The notes under the pieces: generated by a model
What the model saw: only the letters and a program-made list of their open reading frames with translations
Databases searched by the model: none
What the model was told of the DNA's origin: nothing
Made by a program: the position numbers and the translations under genes
Part shown: in pieces, positions 57,403 to 64,000 of the stretch
Layout of the letters: each line of letters starts with the position of its first letter
How positions within the stretch are numbered: the stretch's first letter is position 1
NCBI RefSeq assembly: GCF_000308475.2
Contig: NZ_BAFT02000066.1
Span: 81,278-145,277, forward strand
DNA from: Nocardia brasiliensis NBRC 14402
GTDB taxonomy: Bacteria > Actinomycetota > Actinomycetes > Mycobacteriales > Mycobacteriaceae
Length of the DNA: 64,000 nucleotides
Direction: 5' to 3'

Positions 57403-57456
57403 GCGAATGCTGGTTACATATATTCCAGCGTCGGCGCCCGAACCAAAGGAGACTCG

Positions 57457-58602
57457 ATGGCCGCCTACCGGTCGAGTTGGATGAACGACGACCTCGACGC
57501 GCTGCGCGAGCTCGCCCAAGCCTTCTTCGCGAAAGAGGTCACGCCGAACATCGAGAAGTTCATCGGCCAGCACCGTGTCGACCGCGACCTGTGGACCAAG
57601 GCGGGCGAACTCGGCCTGTTGTGCCTGTCCATTCCCGAGGAATACGGCGGCGGCGGGGGCACTTTCGCGCATGAGGCGGTGCTGATCGAGGAGCAGGCCA
57701 AGGCCCTCGACACCGCGTGGGGCGCCAGCCTGCACAACGGCATCGTCGCGCACTACCTGCTCGCCTACGGCACCGAGGAGCAGAAACGACAGTGGTTGCC
57801 GAAAATGGCCACCGGCGAGGTGGTCGGCGCGATCGCGATGACCGAACCCGGCACCGGCTCGGACCTGCAGAACATCAAGACCAAAGCGGTCCGCGCGGGC
57901 GACGAGTACGTCGTCAACGGATCCAAGACCTTCATCACCAACGGCGCGCAGGCCGACCTCATCATCGTGGTGGTCAAGACCGATGCCACACAGGGCGCCG
58001 CGGGCGTCAGCCTGGTACTCGTCGAGGCCGAACGGGCCGGGTTCCGGCGCGGCCGGGTGCTCGACAAGATCGGCCAGAAAGGCCAGGACACCTCGGAGCT
58101 GTTCTTCGAGGACGTTCGGGTACCGGTGACCAACCTGCTGGGCACCGCCGAAGGCCAGGGCTTCGTCCAGCTGATGCAGCAGCTGCCGCAGGAACGCCTC
58201 ATCATCGCGGTCGGCGCGGTCGCCGGCATGGAAACCGCGCTGGCGCACACGATCCGTTACACCAAGGAGCGCGAAGCGTTCGGCCGCACCATCTTCGGCT
58301 TCCAGAACACCAAGTTCAAGCTCGCCGAGGTCGCGACCGAGACCAAGATCGCGCGTGTGTTCACCGACGACTGCATCGTCAAACATATTGCGGGCGAACT
58401 CGATATCGCCACCGTCGCGATGGCCAAGTGGTGGACCACCGAGCGGGCGATGTCGGTCGCCAGCGAATGTCTGCAACTGCACGGCGGTTACGGGTACATG
58501 ACCGAGTACCCGATCTCCCGCATGTGGGTGGACAACCGGGTGCAGATGATCTACGCGGGCACCAACGAGATCATGAAGGAGATCATCGCCCGGACGTTGT
58601 GA
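57457..58602 (+). CDS. Acyl-CoA dehydrogenase (long-chain type)
   Basis: 381 residues. FAD/acyl-CoA motifs: GAIAMTEPGTGSDLQNIKTK, SKTFITNGAQADLIIVVVKT, REAFGRTIFGFQNTKFKLAE, CLQLHGGYGYMTEYPISRMW and IYAGTNEIMKEIIARTL. The position of the usual catalytic Glu in YEGT is Ala (YAGT), as in the long-chain and isovaleryl subgroup where the base sits on another helix. It catalyses the first step of beta-oxidation. AAAGGAG precedes the ATG; repressor binding is expected at the two palindromes just upstream. Confidence 0.9.
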   Translation: MAAYRSSWMNDDLDALRELAQAFFAKEVTPNIEKFIGQHRVDRDLWTKAGELGLLCLSIPEEYGGGGGTFAHEAVLIEEQAKALDTAWGASLHNGIVAHYLLAYGTEEQKRQWLPKMATGEVVGAIAMTEPGTGSDLQNIKTKAVRAGDEYVVNGSKTFITNGAQADLIIVVVKTDATQGAAGVSLVLVEAERAGFRRGRVLDKIGQKGQDTSELFFEDVRVPVTNLLGTAEGQGFVQLMQQLPQERLIIAVGAVAGMETALAHTIRYTKEREAFGRTIFGFQNTKFKLAEVATETKIARVFTDDCIVKHIAGELDIATVAMAKWWTTERAMSVASECLQLHGGYGYMTEYPISRMWVDNRVQMIYAGTNEIMKEIIARTL

Positions 58603-58630
58603 GCGACATCGCCCGCCTTGGTCCGGTCGA

Positions 58631-60349
58631 TCAGCGTCCCGGGGTCTGCCCGGGACGCAGGGCCGGGCCGCAGGAATCGGCGGCGTGGAAGCCGGGCCAC
58701 AGGGGTGGCAGTACCCGGCCCGCGTAGTCGCGGAGCTGTTGCAGTTGGTGCTCCTCGCGCACCGCGTCTTTGCGGACCCAGTCCTCGTCCGGGCGGTCCG
58801 GGTCCGGGGAGCGGTGGATCCGGTAGTAGTCGCGATCGATGCGCGGGTCGATGGTGATCTGATTGCCCATCCAGGCGCCGTGCGTGTGCACGAAGGTGGG
58901 TTTGATCTCGTCGAAGATGTAGTCGCTGAGATCGGTGTGGTCCTTGCCCGCGTAGATGTCCGCGATTCGCGCCTCGACCAGCCCGGCCATATCGATCAGC
59001 CGCAACCGCGACGTCAGCGAGCTGCCGCCCATGTCGGGGGTGAACAACGACCCCTGGTCGAGCTCGAGGATATCGGCGTAGCCGTTGAAGACCTCCCCGA
59101 AGCGCAGGACGATCCAGCACAGCGGCACATCGGAATTCGCGCGATACGAGCCGGACGCGTCGGCGAACGCGACGCCCGACGGAATCAGCGCACCGACGAG
59201 GGCGAGCACGACAAGCACCCGGCGGTACAGGTGCAGCTTCGCCAGCAGCTCGCCCGCCGAGATCGCGAAGACGACGGCTCCGAGCGCCCACACCGGGGTG
59301 GCGAAGCGGAACTGCGCCATCCAATCCGGTTCCAGCACACAGTAAGCGACCATCGCCAGGGCCAGCGGCACCAGTAGCGCGACGGCGCCGTCCCGCCACT
59401 TACCCGGCGATGCCAGGGCGAGCCCGACCACGCCGACCGCCAGGATGACGGCGGGGGCGCCGGCGTACTGCACCAGGTCGCCGATCCTGCTCAGGTCCCC
59501 CACGCTGGGCATTTCCTGGTTCTTCGCGACCGCGGTGTTCGCGACGAGCCTGCCGAACTCGCTGTAGCGCCACCCCAGGTAAGCCCCGAACGGCAGCGCG
59601 AACGCCAGCCCCGAGTAGAACGTCCCGCGCAGCGCGGCGGTCCACGTCGCGCGCCGCACCAGCAGCAGCGAAATCGCCGGATAGGCAACGAGATAGATGA
59701 GGCCGTCCGGGCGGGTCAAGGCCGCGAACGCCGCTATCGCCCCGGCGAGCACGGCCGCCCTGGGCGTCCACAACCGCTCGTCCAGCACGGCGAGGAACAG
59801 GTGCACCGCCAACGCGCACGCCGCCAACGCGAACAACGAGTTCTCCAGCCCGGAGAAACACCAGATCACGAACGAAGGGATCGCGGCCAGCAGCACCCCC
59901 GTCGCGAAGGTGACCAGCGCTGGCCAACGCGAGACCCGCCGGGCCGCGAGGTAGCAGGCGGCGAGGATGCCCGCACAGCACAGCAGCGCAACCGCTTTCG
60001 GGTACAGCACGTAGTCGGGCACGCCGAAGATGCTGCCGCGGTCGAAGAGTCCGCACCAGGACCCCACCACGAGCACGAAAAGCCAAGTGGGATTGGAGAA
60101 CCCTTCGACGGGTGGCGCGCCCGGCTGCAACACCGGCCCCAGACCCGCGGCGACACTGCGGGCGTAGGCGAACGTGATGCCCGCGTCGTCGACCATCCAG
60201 CTGCCGTATTTGCTCGCCCGCCAGCCCAGTACCAGGGCACCGCCCGCGATCGCCGCCACGGCGGCCCACCACGACCGGTCCCCTCGTTGCCGCAAGCCTG
60301 CCCACCATTCGACCGAAGCTTGCAACCGCGCTCTCAACACCCCAACCAA
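58631..60349 (-). CDS. AftB-like GT-C arabinofuranosyltransferase/mannosyltransferase
   Basis: 572 residues. N-terminal membrane half with about 10 helices and a first periplasmic loop bearing the catalytic acidic pair in SWMVDDAGITFAYARSVAAG, followed by PPVEGFSNPTWLFVLVVGSW and LTRPDGLIYLVAYPAISLL. The C-terminal soluble part has FVHTHGAWMGNQITIDPRID. This order is that of the terminal beta-(1,2)-arabinofuranosyltransferase group that caps cell-wall arabinan from decaprenyl-phospho-arabinose. Supports a mycolate actinomycete host. Orientation is opposite to the glycosyltransferase operon at 60859. Confidence 0.78.
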   Translation of the reverse strand: MVGVLRARLQASVEWWAGLRQRGDRSWWAAVAAIAGGALVLGWRASKYGSWMVDDAGITFAYARSVAAGLGPVLQPGAPPVEGFSNPTWLFVLVVGSWCGLFDRGSIFGVPDYVLYPKAVALLCCAGILAACYLAARRVSRWPALVTFATGVLLAAIPSFVIWCFSGLENSLFALAACALAVHLFLAVLDERLWTPRAAVLAGAIAAFAALTRPDGLIYLVAYPAISLLLVRRATWTAALRGTFYSGLAFALPFGAYLGWRYSEFGRLVANTAVAKNQEMPSVGDLSRIGDLVQYAGAPAVILAVGVVGLALASPGKWRDGAVALLVPLALAMVAYCVLEPDWMAQFRFATPVWALGAVVFAISAGELLAKLHLYRRVLVVLALVGALIPSGVAFADASGSYRANSDVPLCWIVLRFGEVFNGYADILELDQGSLFTPDMGGSSLTSRLRLIDMAGLVEARIADIYAGKDHTDLSDYIFDEIKPTFVHTHGAWMGNQITIDPRIDRDYYRIHRSPDPDRPDEDWVRKDAVREEHQLQQLRDYAGRVLPPLWPGFHAADSCGPALRPGQTPGR

Positions 60350-60440
60350 TCCGTGAACCGGCCGCCAAACTTACCCGACCGGTGCCGGCGAATCAGCACC
60401 GGTGCGGGCAAATACTCGGCTGGAGCGCTACCGGAGTCGG

Positions 60441-60548
60441 TCAGCGCCGCGGGCGATCATCGTGCCCGTCGTCGTCGGCGTTGTCCGCCTCGTTCCAGTT
60501 GTCGGAGGCAGCACCGTCCGGCCCCGGGTCTTGCAGCACAGTCGTCAT
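60441..60548 (-). CDS. Small acidic peptide with a strong ribosome-binding site
   Basis: 35 residues, too short for most gene finders: MTTVLQDPGPDGAASDNWNE, then an Asp-rich tail ending DDRPRR. The start is preceded by GGGAGGAGGTGA at proper spacing, the strongest ribosome site in this neighbourhood. No family known. It lies between the AftB-like gene (same strand) and the glycosyltransferase operon (opposite strand). Could be a peptide substrate or regulator; function is unassigned. Confidence 0.5.
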   Translation of the reverse strand: MTTVLQDPGPDGAASDNWNEADNADDDGHDDRPRR

Positions 60549-60763
60549 TTCGATTCACCTCCTCCCGTCGACACGCGATGCCGGGGTCTGGGGCATTCCA
60601 ACTCTGCACGCTGGACATCGCAGAGCTACCCGCGCAACCGGTCGGTAAACGAGCTGCCCGCGCCACCGCGTCCGCGCGCCGACCATCCCGGTTTGCTCGC
60701 GAAAACCCCGGGTAGATCGGCATCGACTCAGCCACATGATCGTTTGGAAAGGGGTGCAATGCC

Positions 60764-60862
60764 ATGCAGATCGACACAGGTAGGCCGCCCGTTCACCACG
60801 ATGTCGGCATCGGTGTCCAGCTCGGCTTCGAGGCGGTTCACTACGCCGGGACCTCGGCATGA
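60764..60862 (+). CDS. Short leader-like peptide coupled to the first glycosyltransferase
   Basis: 32 residues: MQIDTGRPPVHHDVGIGVQL and GFEAVHYAGTSA. GAAAGGGG is upstream and its stop overlaps the glycosyltransferase ATG (ATGA). The overlap with the next start supports translation. It may only help ribosome loading, or be a small ribosomal precursor peptide for the three downstream glycosyltransferases. No homologue known to me. Confidence 0.45.
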   Translation: MQIDTGRPPVHHDVGIGVQLGFEAVHYAGTSA

Positions 60863-61953
60863 CCGCCGTCGCCGACGCGCGAACGCAGGCACGGAACGCG
60901 ACACTGCGCGTCGCGTCGGTGCCTGCCTCGCACGTCTACGTCCGGCACCTGTCCCCGCTCGACGGGGCCGACGGGGTTGTGCGACTACCGGATCCGCGCC
61001 CGGCCGACGGCCGCACGGTGCCGGGCGGCTGGTGGCCACCGGTCATGCTCGATCCGCAGTGGATCCGGCGCAACCACCGGCGCTTCGACGTCTTCCACGT
61101 GCACTTCGGCTTCGACTCGGTACCGACCGGGGTGCTCGCCGATATCGTCGGTGAGCTACGTGAGCACGGCAAGCCGCTGGTCTACACCGCGCACGATCTG
61201 CGTAATCCACATCAGCCCGATCCGCGCTCGCATCGCGAACAGCTGGACGTGCTGATCCCGGCCGCCGACGAGATCATCACGCTCACCCCGTCGGCGGCGG
61301 CACAGATCGAACGGCACTGGGGCCGAACGCCGCACGTACTGAGCCACCCGCATGTGGTGGAACGCGAGCTGATCGAGGCGCCGCGCCGGACCGGGCCGTT
61401 CGTGCTCGGCGTGCACGCGAAAAGCCTGCGCGCCAACATGGATCCGCTGCCGATCCTCGAGGTGCTGGCCGAGACGATCGCGACGCTGCCCGATGCCCGG
61501 TTGCGCATCGACCTGCACGACGAACTGTTCGATCCCGAAAACCATTGGTACAACCCGACCGCGGGCGCGGCCCTGGTGGACTTCGGCCGCAGGCCCGGTG
61601 TGTCGGTCCGGGTACACGAGTACTTCACCGACGATCAACTGTGGCAGTATCTTTCGTCGCTGACGGTCTCGCTGCTGCCGTATCGTTTCGGCACCCATTC
61701 GGGCTGGCTGGAGGCCTGCTACGACCTGGGTACCGCAGTCATCGCGCCGAGTTGCGGCTGCTATGCCGAGCAACGCCGATGCGCGGTCTTCGGTTTCGAC
61801 GAGACCCACTTCGACGCCGCGGCCCTGGACCGCGCGGTGCGCGCGGTGTACGAGGGTCACGCCGCGCGCGCGGACTGGACCGCGCGCCAGGACGAGCGTA
61901 CGGCGCTGGCGGCGGCGCACCGCGGCATCTACGAGCAGGCGTTGTCCCGATGA
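60859..61953 (+). CDS. GT4-type glycosyltransferase 1 of a three-gene operon
   Basis: 364 residues. Acceptor-side VFHVHFGFDSVPTGVLADIV and KPLVYTAHDLRNPHQ; donor-side FVLGVHAKSLRANMDPLPIL, VSVRVHEYFTDDQLWQYLSS and VSLLPYRFGTHSGWLEACYD. This is a GT-B fold with a glucosyltransferase-like C-domain; the usual EX7E pair is modified. Sugar donor unknown. Stop overlaps the next start (ATGA). Confidence 0.8.
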   Translation: MTAVADARTQARNATLRVASVPASHVYVRHLSPLDGADGVVRLPDPRPADGRTVPGGWWPPVMLDPQWIRRNHRRFDVFHVHFGFDSVPTGVLADIVGELREHGKPLVYTAHDLRNPHQPDPRSHREQLDVLIPAADEIITLTPSAAAQIERHWGRTPHVLSHPHVVERELIEAPRRTGPFVLGVHAKSLRANMDPLPILEVLAETIATLPDARLRIDLHDELFDPENHWYNPTAGAALVDFGRRPGVSVRVHEYFTDDQLWQYLSSLTVSLLPYRFGTHSGWLEACYDLGTAVIAPSCGCYAEQRRCAVFGFDETHFDAAALDRAVRAVYEGHAARADWTARQDERTALAAAHRGIYEQALSR

Positions 61954-63065
61954 TCACGAACGAAAGTCGTTTGTCCATCGCATTACTCGCCTCCAACCGG
62001 CATCCGATCAGGCAACCGTTCGCCGGCGGGCTCGAAGCGCACGTGTGGCATCTGGCCCGCGCTCTGCAAGCGCGCGGCCACCGGGTGACGCTCTTCGCCG
62101 CCGACGGCAGTGATCGAACGGCGGCGAGCGCAGCCTTGCGGGTGCGCGCCTTCAGCCCGAGCACCGCGGCAGCCGCCGACGCCTCGATGCAGCCGCGCCA
62201 ATTCCTCGCCGACCATCACGCCTACCTGACCGTGATGACCGACCTCGGCGCCATCGGGCCCACCTCGTTCGACGTGATCCACAATCACAGCCTGCACTAC
62301 CTGCCGGTCGCCATGGCGCCCGCGCTGGGCGTCCCGATGCTGACCACGCTGCACACCCCGCCGACGCCCTGGCTCGAGTCGGCCCTCGACGTCAGCAAGG
62401 GCCTCGGTTCGGCCTTCGTCGCCGTCAGCAGGCACACCGCGCAGTCCTGGCGGCACGTCGTGCGCCGGGTCGGTGTCGTCGCCAACGGGATCGACCTGCG
62501 CGCGTGGCCGCAGGGGCCCGGCGGTACCGACCTGGTCTGGTTCGGGCGACTGACGCCCGAGAAGGGCGCGCATCTCGCGATCGCCGCCGCGCGGCGCGCC
62601 GGGCGGCGGCTGCACCTGGCCGGCCCGATCAGCGACGCCGGCTACTTCCACGAGACCATTGCGCCGCGACTCGACGAAAACACGGTCTACCACGGTCATC
62701 TCGATCAGACCGCGCTCGCCGGCCTGGTCGGCTCGTGCACGGCCGCGCTGATCACCCCGCTGTGGGACGAACCGTACGGCCTGGTCGTCGCGGAAGCCCT
62801 CGCCTGCGGCACCCCCGTCGTCGCGTTCGAGCGCGGCGGAATCCCGGAGATCGTGGATCCGGCGTGCGGCCGCCTCGTCGCGCCCGGTGACATCGACGCC
62901 ATGGCCGCCGCGGTCGCACCGGCCGCGGCACTCTCGCGGGCCGCCGCGCGGGCCAGGGCGGTGGCGGCGTGCGGCATCACCACCATGGTCGACAACTATC
63001 TGCAGCACTACCGGCGCCTCATCGCCACCGCGACCTACTCCGAAACCCGGAAGGGGGCAGCATGA
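61950..63065 (+). CDS. GT4-type glycosyltransferase 2
   Basis: 371 residues. N-terminal QPFAGGLEAHVWHLARALQA, FDVIHNHSLHYLPVAMAP; nucleotide-sugar site VWFGRLTPEKGAHLAIAAAR, ALITPLWDEPYGLVVAEALA and CGTPVVAFERGGIPEIVDPA, a complete GT4 E-x7-E-like region (EPYGLVVAEAL). Retaining glycosyltransferase, cytosolic. Overlaps the first and third glycosyltransferase genes by 4 bp each, so the three are certainly one transcript. Confidence 0.87.
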   Translation: MITNESRLSIALLASNRHPIRQPFAGGLEAHVWHLARALQARGHRVTLFAADGSDRTAASAALRVRAFSPSTAAAADASMQPRQFLADHHAYLTVMTDLGAIGPTSFDVIHNHSLHYLPVAMAPALGVPMLTTLHTPPTPWLESALDVSKGLGSAFVAVSRHTAQSWRHVVRRVGVVANGIDLRAWPQGPGGTDLVWFGRLTPEKGAHLAIAAARRAGRRLHLAGPISDAGYFHETIAPRLDENTVYHGHLDQTALAGLVGSCTAALITPLWDEPYGLVVAEALACGTPVVAFERGGIPEIVDPACGRLVAPGDIDAMAAAVAPAAALSRAAARARAVAACGITTMVDNYLQHYRRLIATATYSETRKGAA

Positions 63066-64000
63066 TCGGCTACTACATTCATCATCACGGCGCGGGTCAC
63101 CTGATCCGGGCGCGCACCATCTGCGCCGAACTCGCCACGCCCGTCACCGCTCTCACGTCGCTGCCGGTCGCGGACCCGGTGTTCGCGGACAGTGTGCAGC
63201 TGCCCCCGGACGACTCCGCTCCGGCCGTGCTCGATCCCACCGCTTCGGGTCGCCTGCACTGGGTGCCCAAAACCGATGCGGGACTGCGCGACCGGATGGC
63301 GCGGATCGCGAGCTGGATCGCCACCGAACGGCCCGCGGCCCTGGTGGTCGACGTCTCCGTCGAGGTCGCGCTGCTGGCCAGGCTGCACGGCATTCCCGTC
63401 GTCGCCATGGTGCTACCCGGCACCCGCGTCGACGCACCGCACAACCTGGTGCATGATCTGGCCGATGCCCTCCTCGCCACCTGGCCGCAGGCGCGCTACG
63501 ACCCGCCCTGGTTGCGGGCGTACGCGGACAAGACCCATTACGTCGGCGGGGTCAGCCGCTTCGCGGGGCAGCCGCCGGCCGCCCGCCGCGAGATCGCGAC
63601 CCGCCCGACCGTGCTCGTGCTCGCCGGGGCCGGGGGCAGCCGGTTCACCGCCGCGACCATCCGCGAGTGCGCCGCGCAGCATCCGCAATATCGCTGGCGC
63701 ACAGCGGGTTTAGGTGACTGGGTGGACGATCCCTGGCCGCTGCTGTGCGACGCGGACGTCGTCGTCGCGCACGCCGGGCAGGGCGCGGTCGCCGATATCG
63801 CCGCCGCCGCCAAACCCGCCGTGCTCATCCCCGCGGACCGCCCGTTCGGCGAACAGCACGCCACCGCGACGGCGCTCGCCGATGCCGGACTCGCCGTCGT
63901 CGCCGACGCGTGGCCCGCACCGGACCGGTGGCCGGCGCTGATCGAGGCGGCCCGGCGCACGAACGCCGGACGCTGGCGGGAGTGGCGCACCGAGGGCGCG
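63062..64000 (+). CDS. MurG/GT28-type glycosyltransferase 3, truncated by window end
   Basis: At least 313 residues and open at the right edge. N-terminal MIGYYIHHHGAGHLIRARTI is the MurG-type HxGxGHxxRA loop; PTVLVLAGAGGSRFTAATIR opens the donor domain and DVVVAHAGQGAVADIAAAAK with PAVLIPADRPFGEQ is the nucleotide-sugar site (HAGQGA). Likely an inverting enzyme using a UDP- or dTDP-sugar. The start overlaps the stop of glycosyltransferase 2. Confidence 0.83.
   Translation, partial: MIGYYIHHHGAGHLIRARTICAELATPVTALTSLPVADPVFADSVQLPPDDSAPAVLDPTASGRLHWVPKTDAGLRDRMARIASWIATERPAALVVDVSVEVALLARLHGIPVVAMVLPGTRVDAPHNLVHDLADALLATWPQARYDPPWLRAYADKTHYVGGVSRFAGQPPAARREIATRPTVLVLAGAGGSRFTAATIRECAAQHPQYRWRTAGLGDWVDDPWPLLCDADVVVAHAGQGAVADIAAAAKPAVLIPADRPFGEQHATATALADAGLAVVADAWPAPDRWPALIEAARRTNAGRWREWRTEGA

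Noticed and set aside
1..64000. CRISPR arrays, tRNA or rRNA genes, insertion sequences, integrases
   Set aside because: No regularly spaced repeats, cloverleaf-type sequence, transposase DDE motifs or terminal inverted repeats were seen.

Overview
This 64 kb window is high-GC actinobacterial chromosome, most likely from a mycolate-type actinomycete such as Nocardia. The clues are a GT-C arabinofuranosyltransferase-like protein, a WhiB-like protein, a mycoredoxin, a mycothiol-type isomerase fold, LCM-type methyltransferases, a SigB/SigF-type sigma factor and a high density of small regulators. It reads as accessory chromosome: many one-to-four-gene units, each with its own local regulator and a visible palindromic operator. 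No rRNA, tRNA, CRISPR array, insertion sequence or phage module was recognised.

Layout. 1-15 kb: a broken nitroreductase edge gene, HxlR and MerR regulators, a deletion scar, two HD-domain hydrolases, a secreted lipase behind an operator array, a DUF6545 membrane protein, a serine hydrolase, a methyltransferase, an ArsR-SRPBCC-DHFR-like operon and a terpenoid-type P450. 15-23 kb: a PadR-controlled sulfatase/MFS/formylglycine-generating-enzyme operon and a MarR locus sharing the GTTAATATTAAC palindrome. 23-29 kb: a zinc import system (aztA divergent from aztB-aztC-aztD) with a Zur-like box; the permease carries a fused beta-propeller domain. 29-31.4 kb: a short protein with two copies of a 16-residue motif, translationally coupled to a JmjC oxygenase, which is the best candidate here for an undescribed peptide-modification system. 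31.4-36.5 kb: a four-gene operon on the minus strand (FAD oxidoreductase, Gfo/Idh/MocA dehydrogenase, a putative beta-helix protein, UDP-sugar dehydrogenase). 37-46 kb: an HTH-TM-ricin protein, a Tat-exported HD protein with GlxA regulator, a threonine-synthase-like/cyclase pair, a phospholipase D, and a VanR/VanS/VanY-like module. 46-55 kb: tandem cupins with MarR, SDR, LysR/DoxX, a TetR-monooxygenase operon, sigma factor, mycoredoxin and isomerase. 55-64 kb: TetR regulators, acyl-CoA dehydrogenase, AftB-like enzyme and a three-glycosyltransferase operon running off the right edge.

A recurring oddity is gene erosion by internal deletion. An abutting MerR/HxlR pair has lost both 5' ends, a DHFR-like protein and a zinc alcohol dehydrogenase have in-frame internal gaps, an erythromycin-esterase gene has a deletion plus frameshift, and a short AraC-like C-terminal fossil lies at about 48.5 kb. 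Either this locus is decaying or the assembly has lost short segments; reads would decide.
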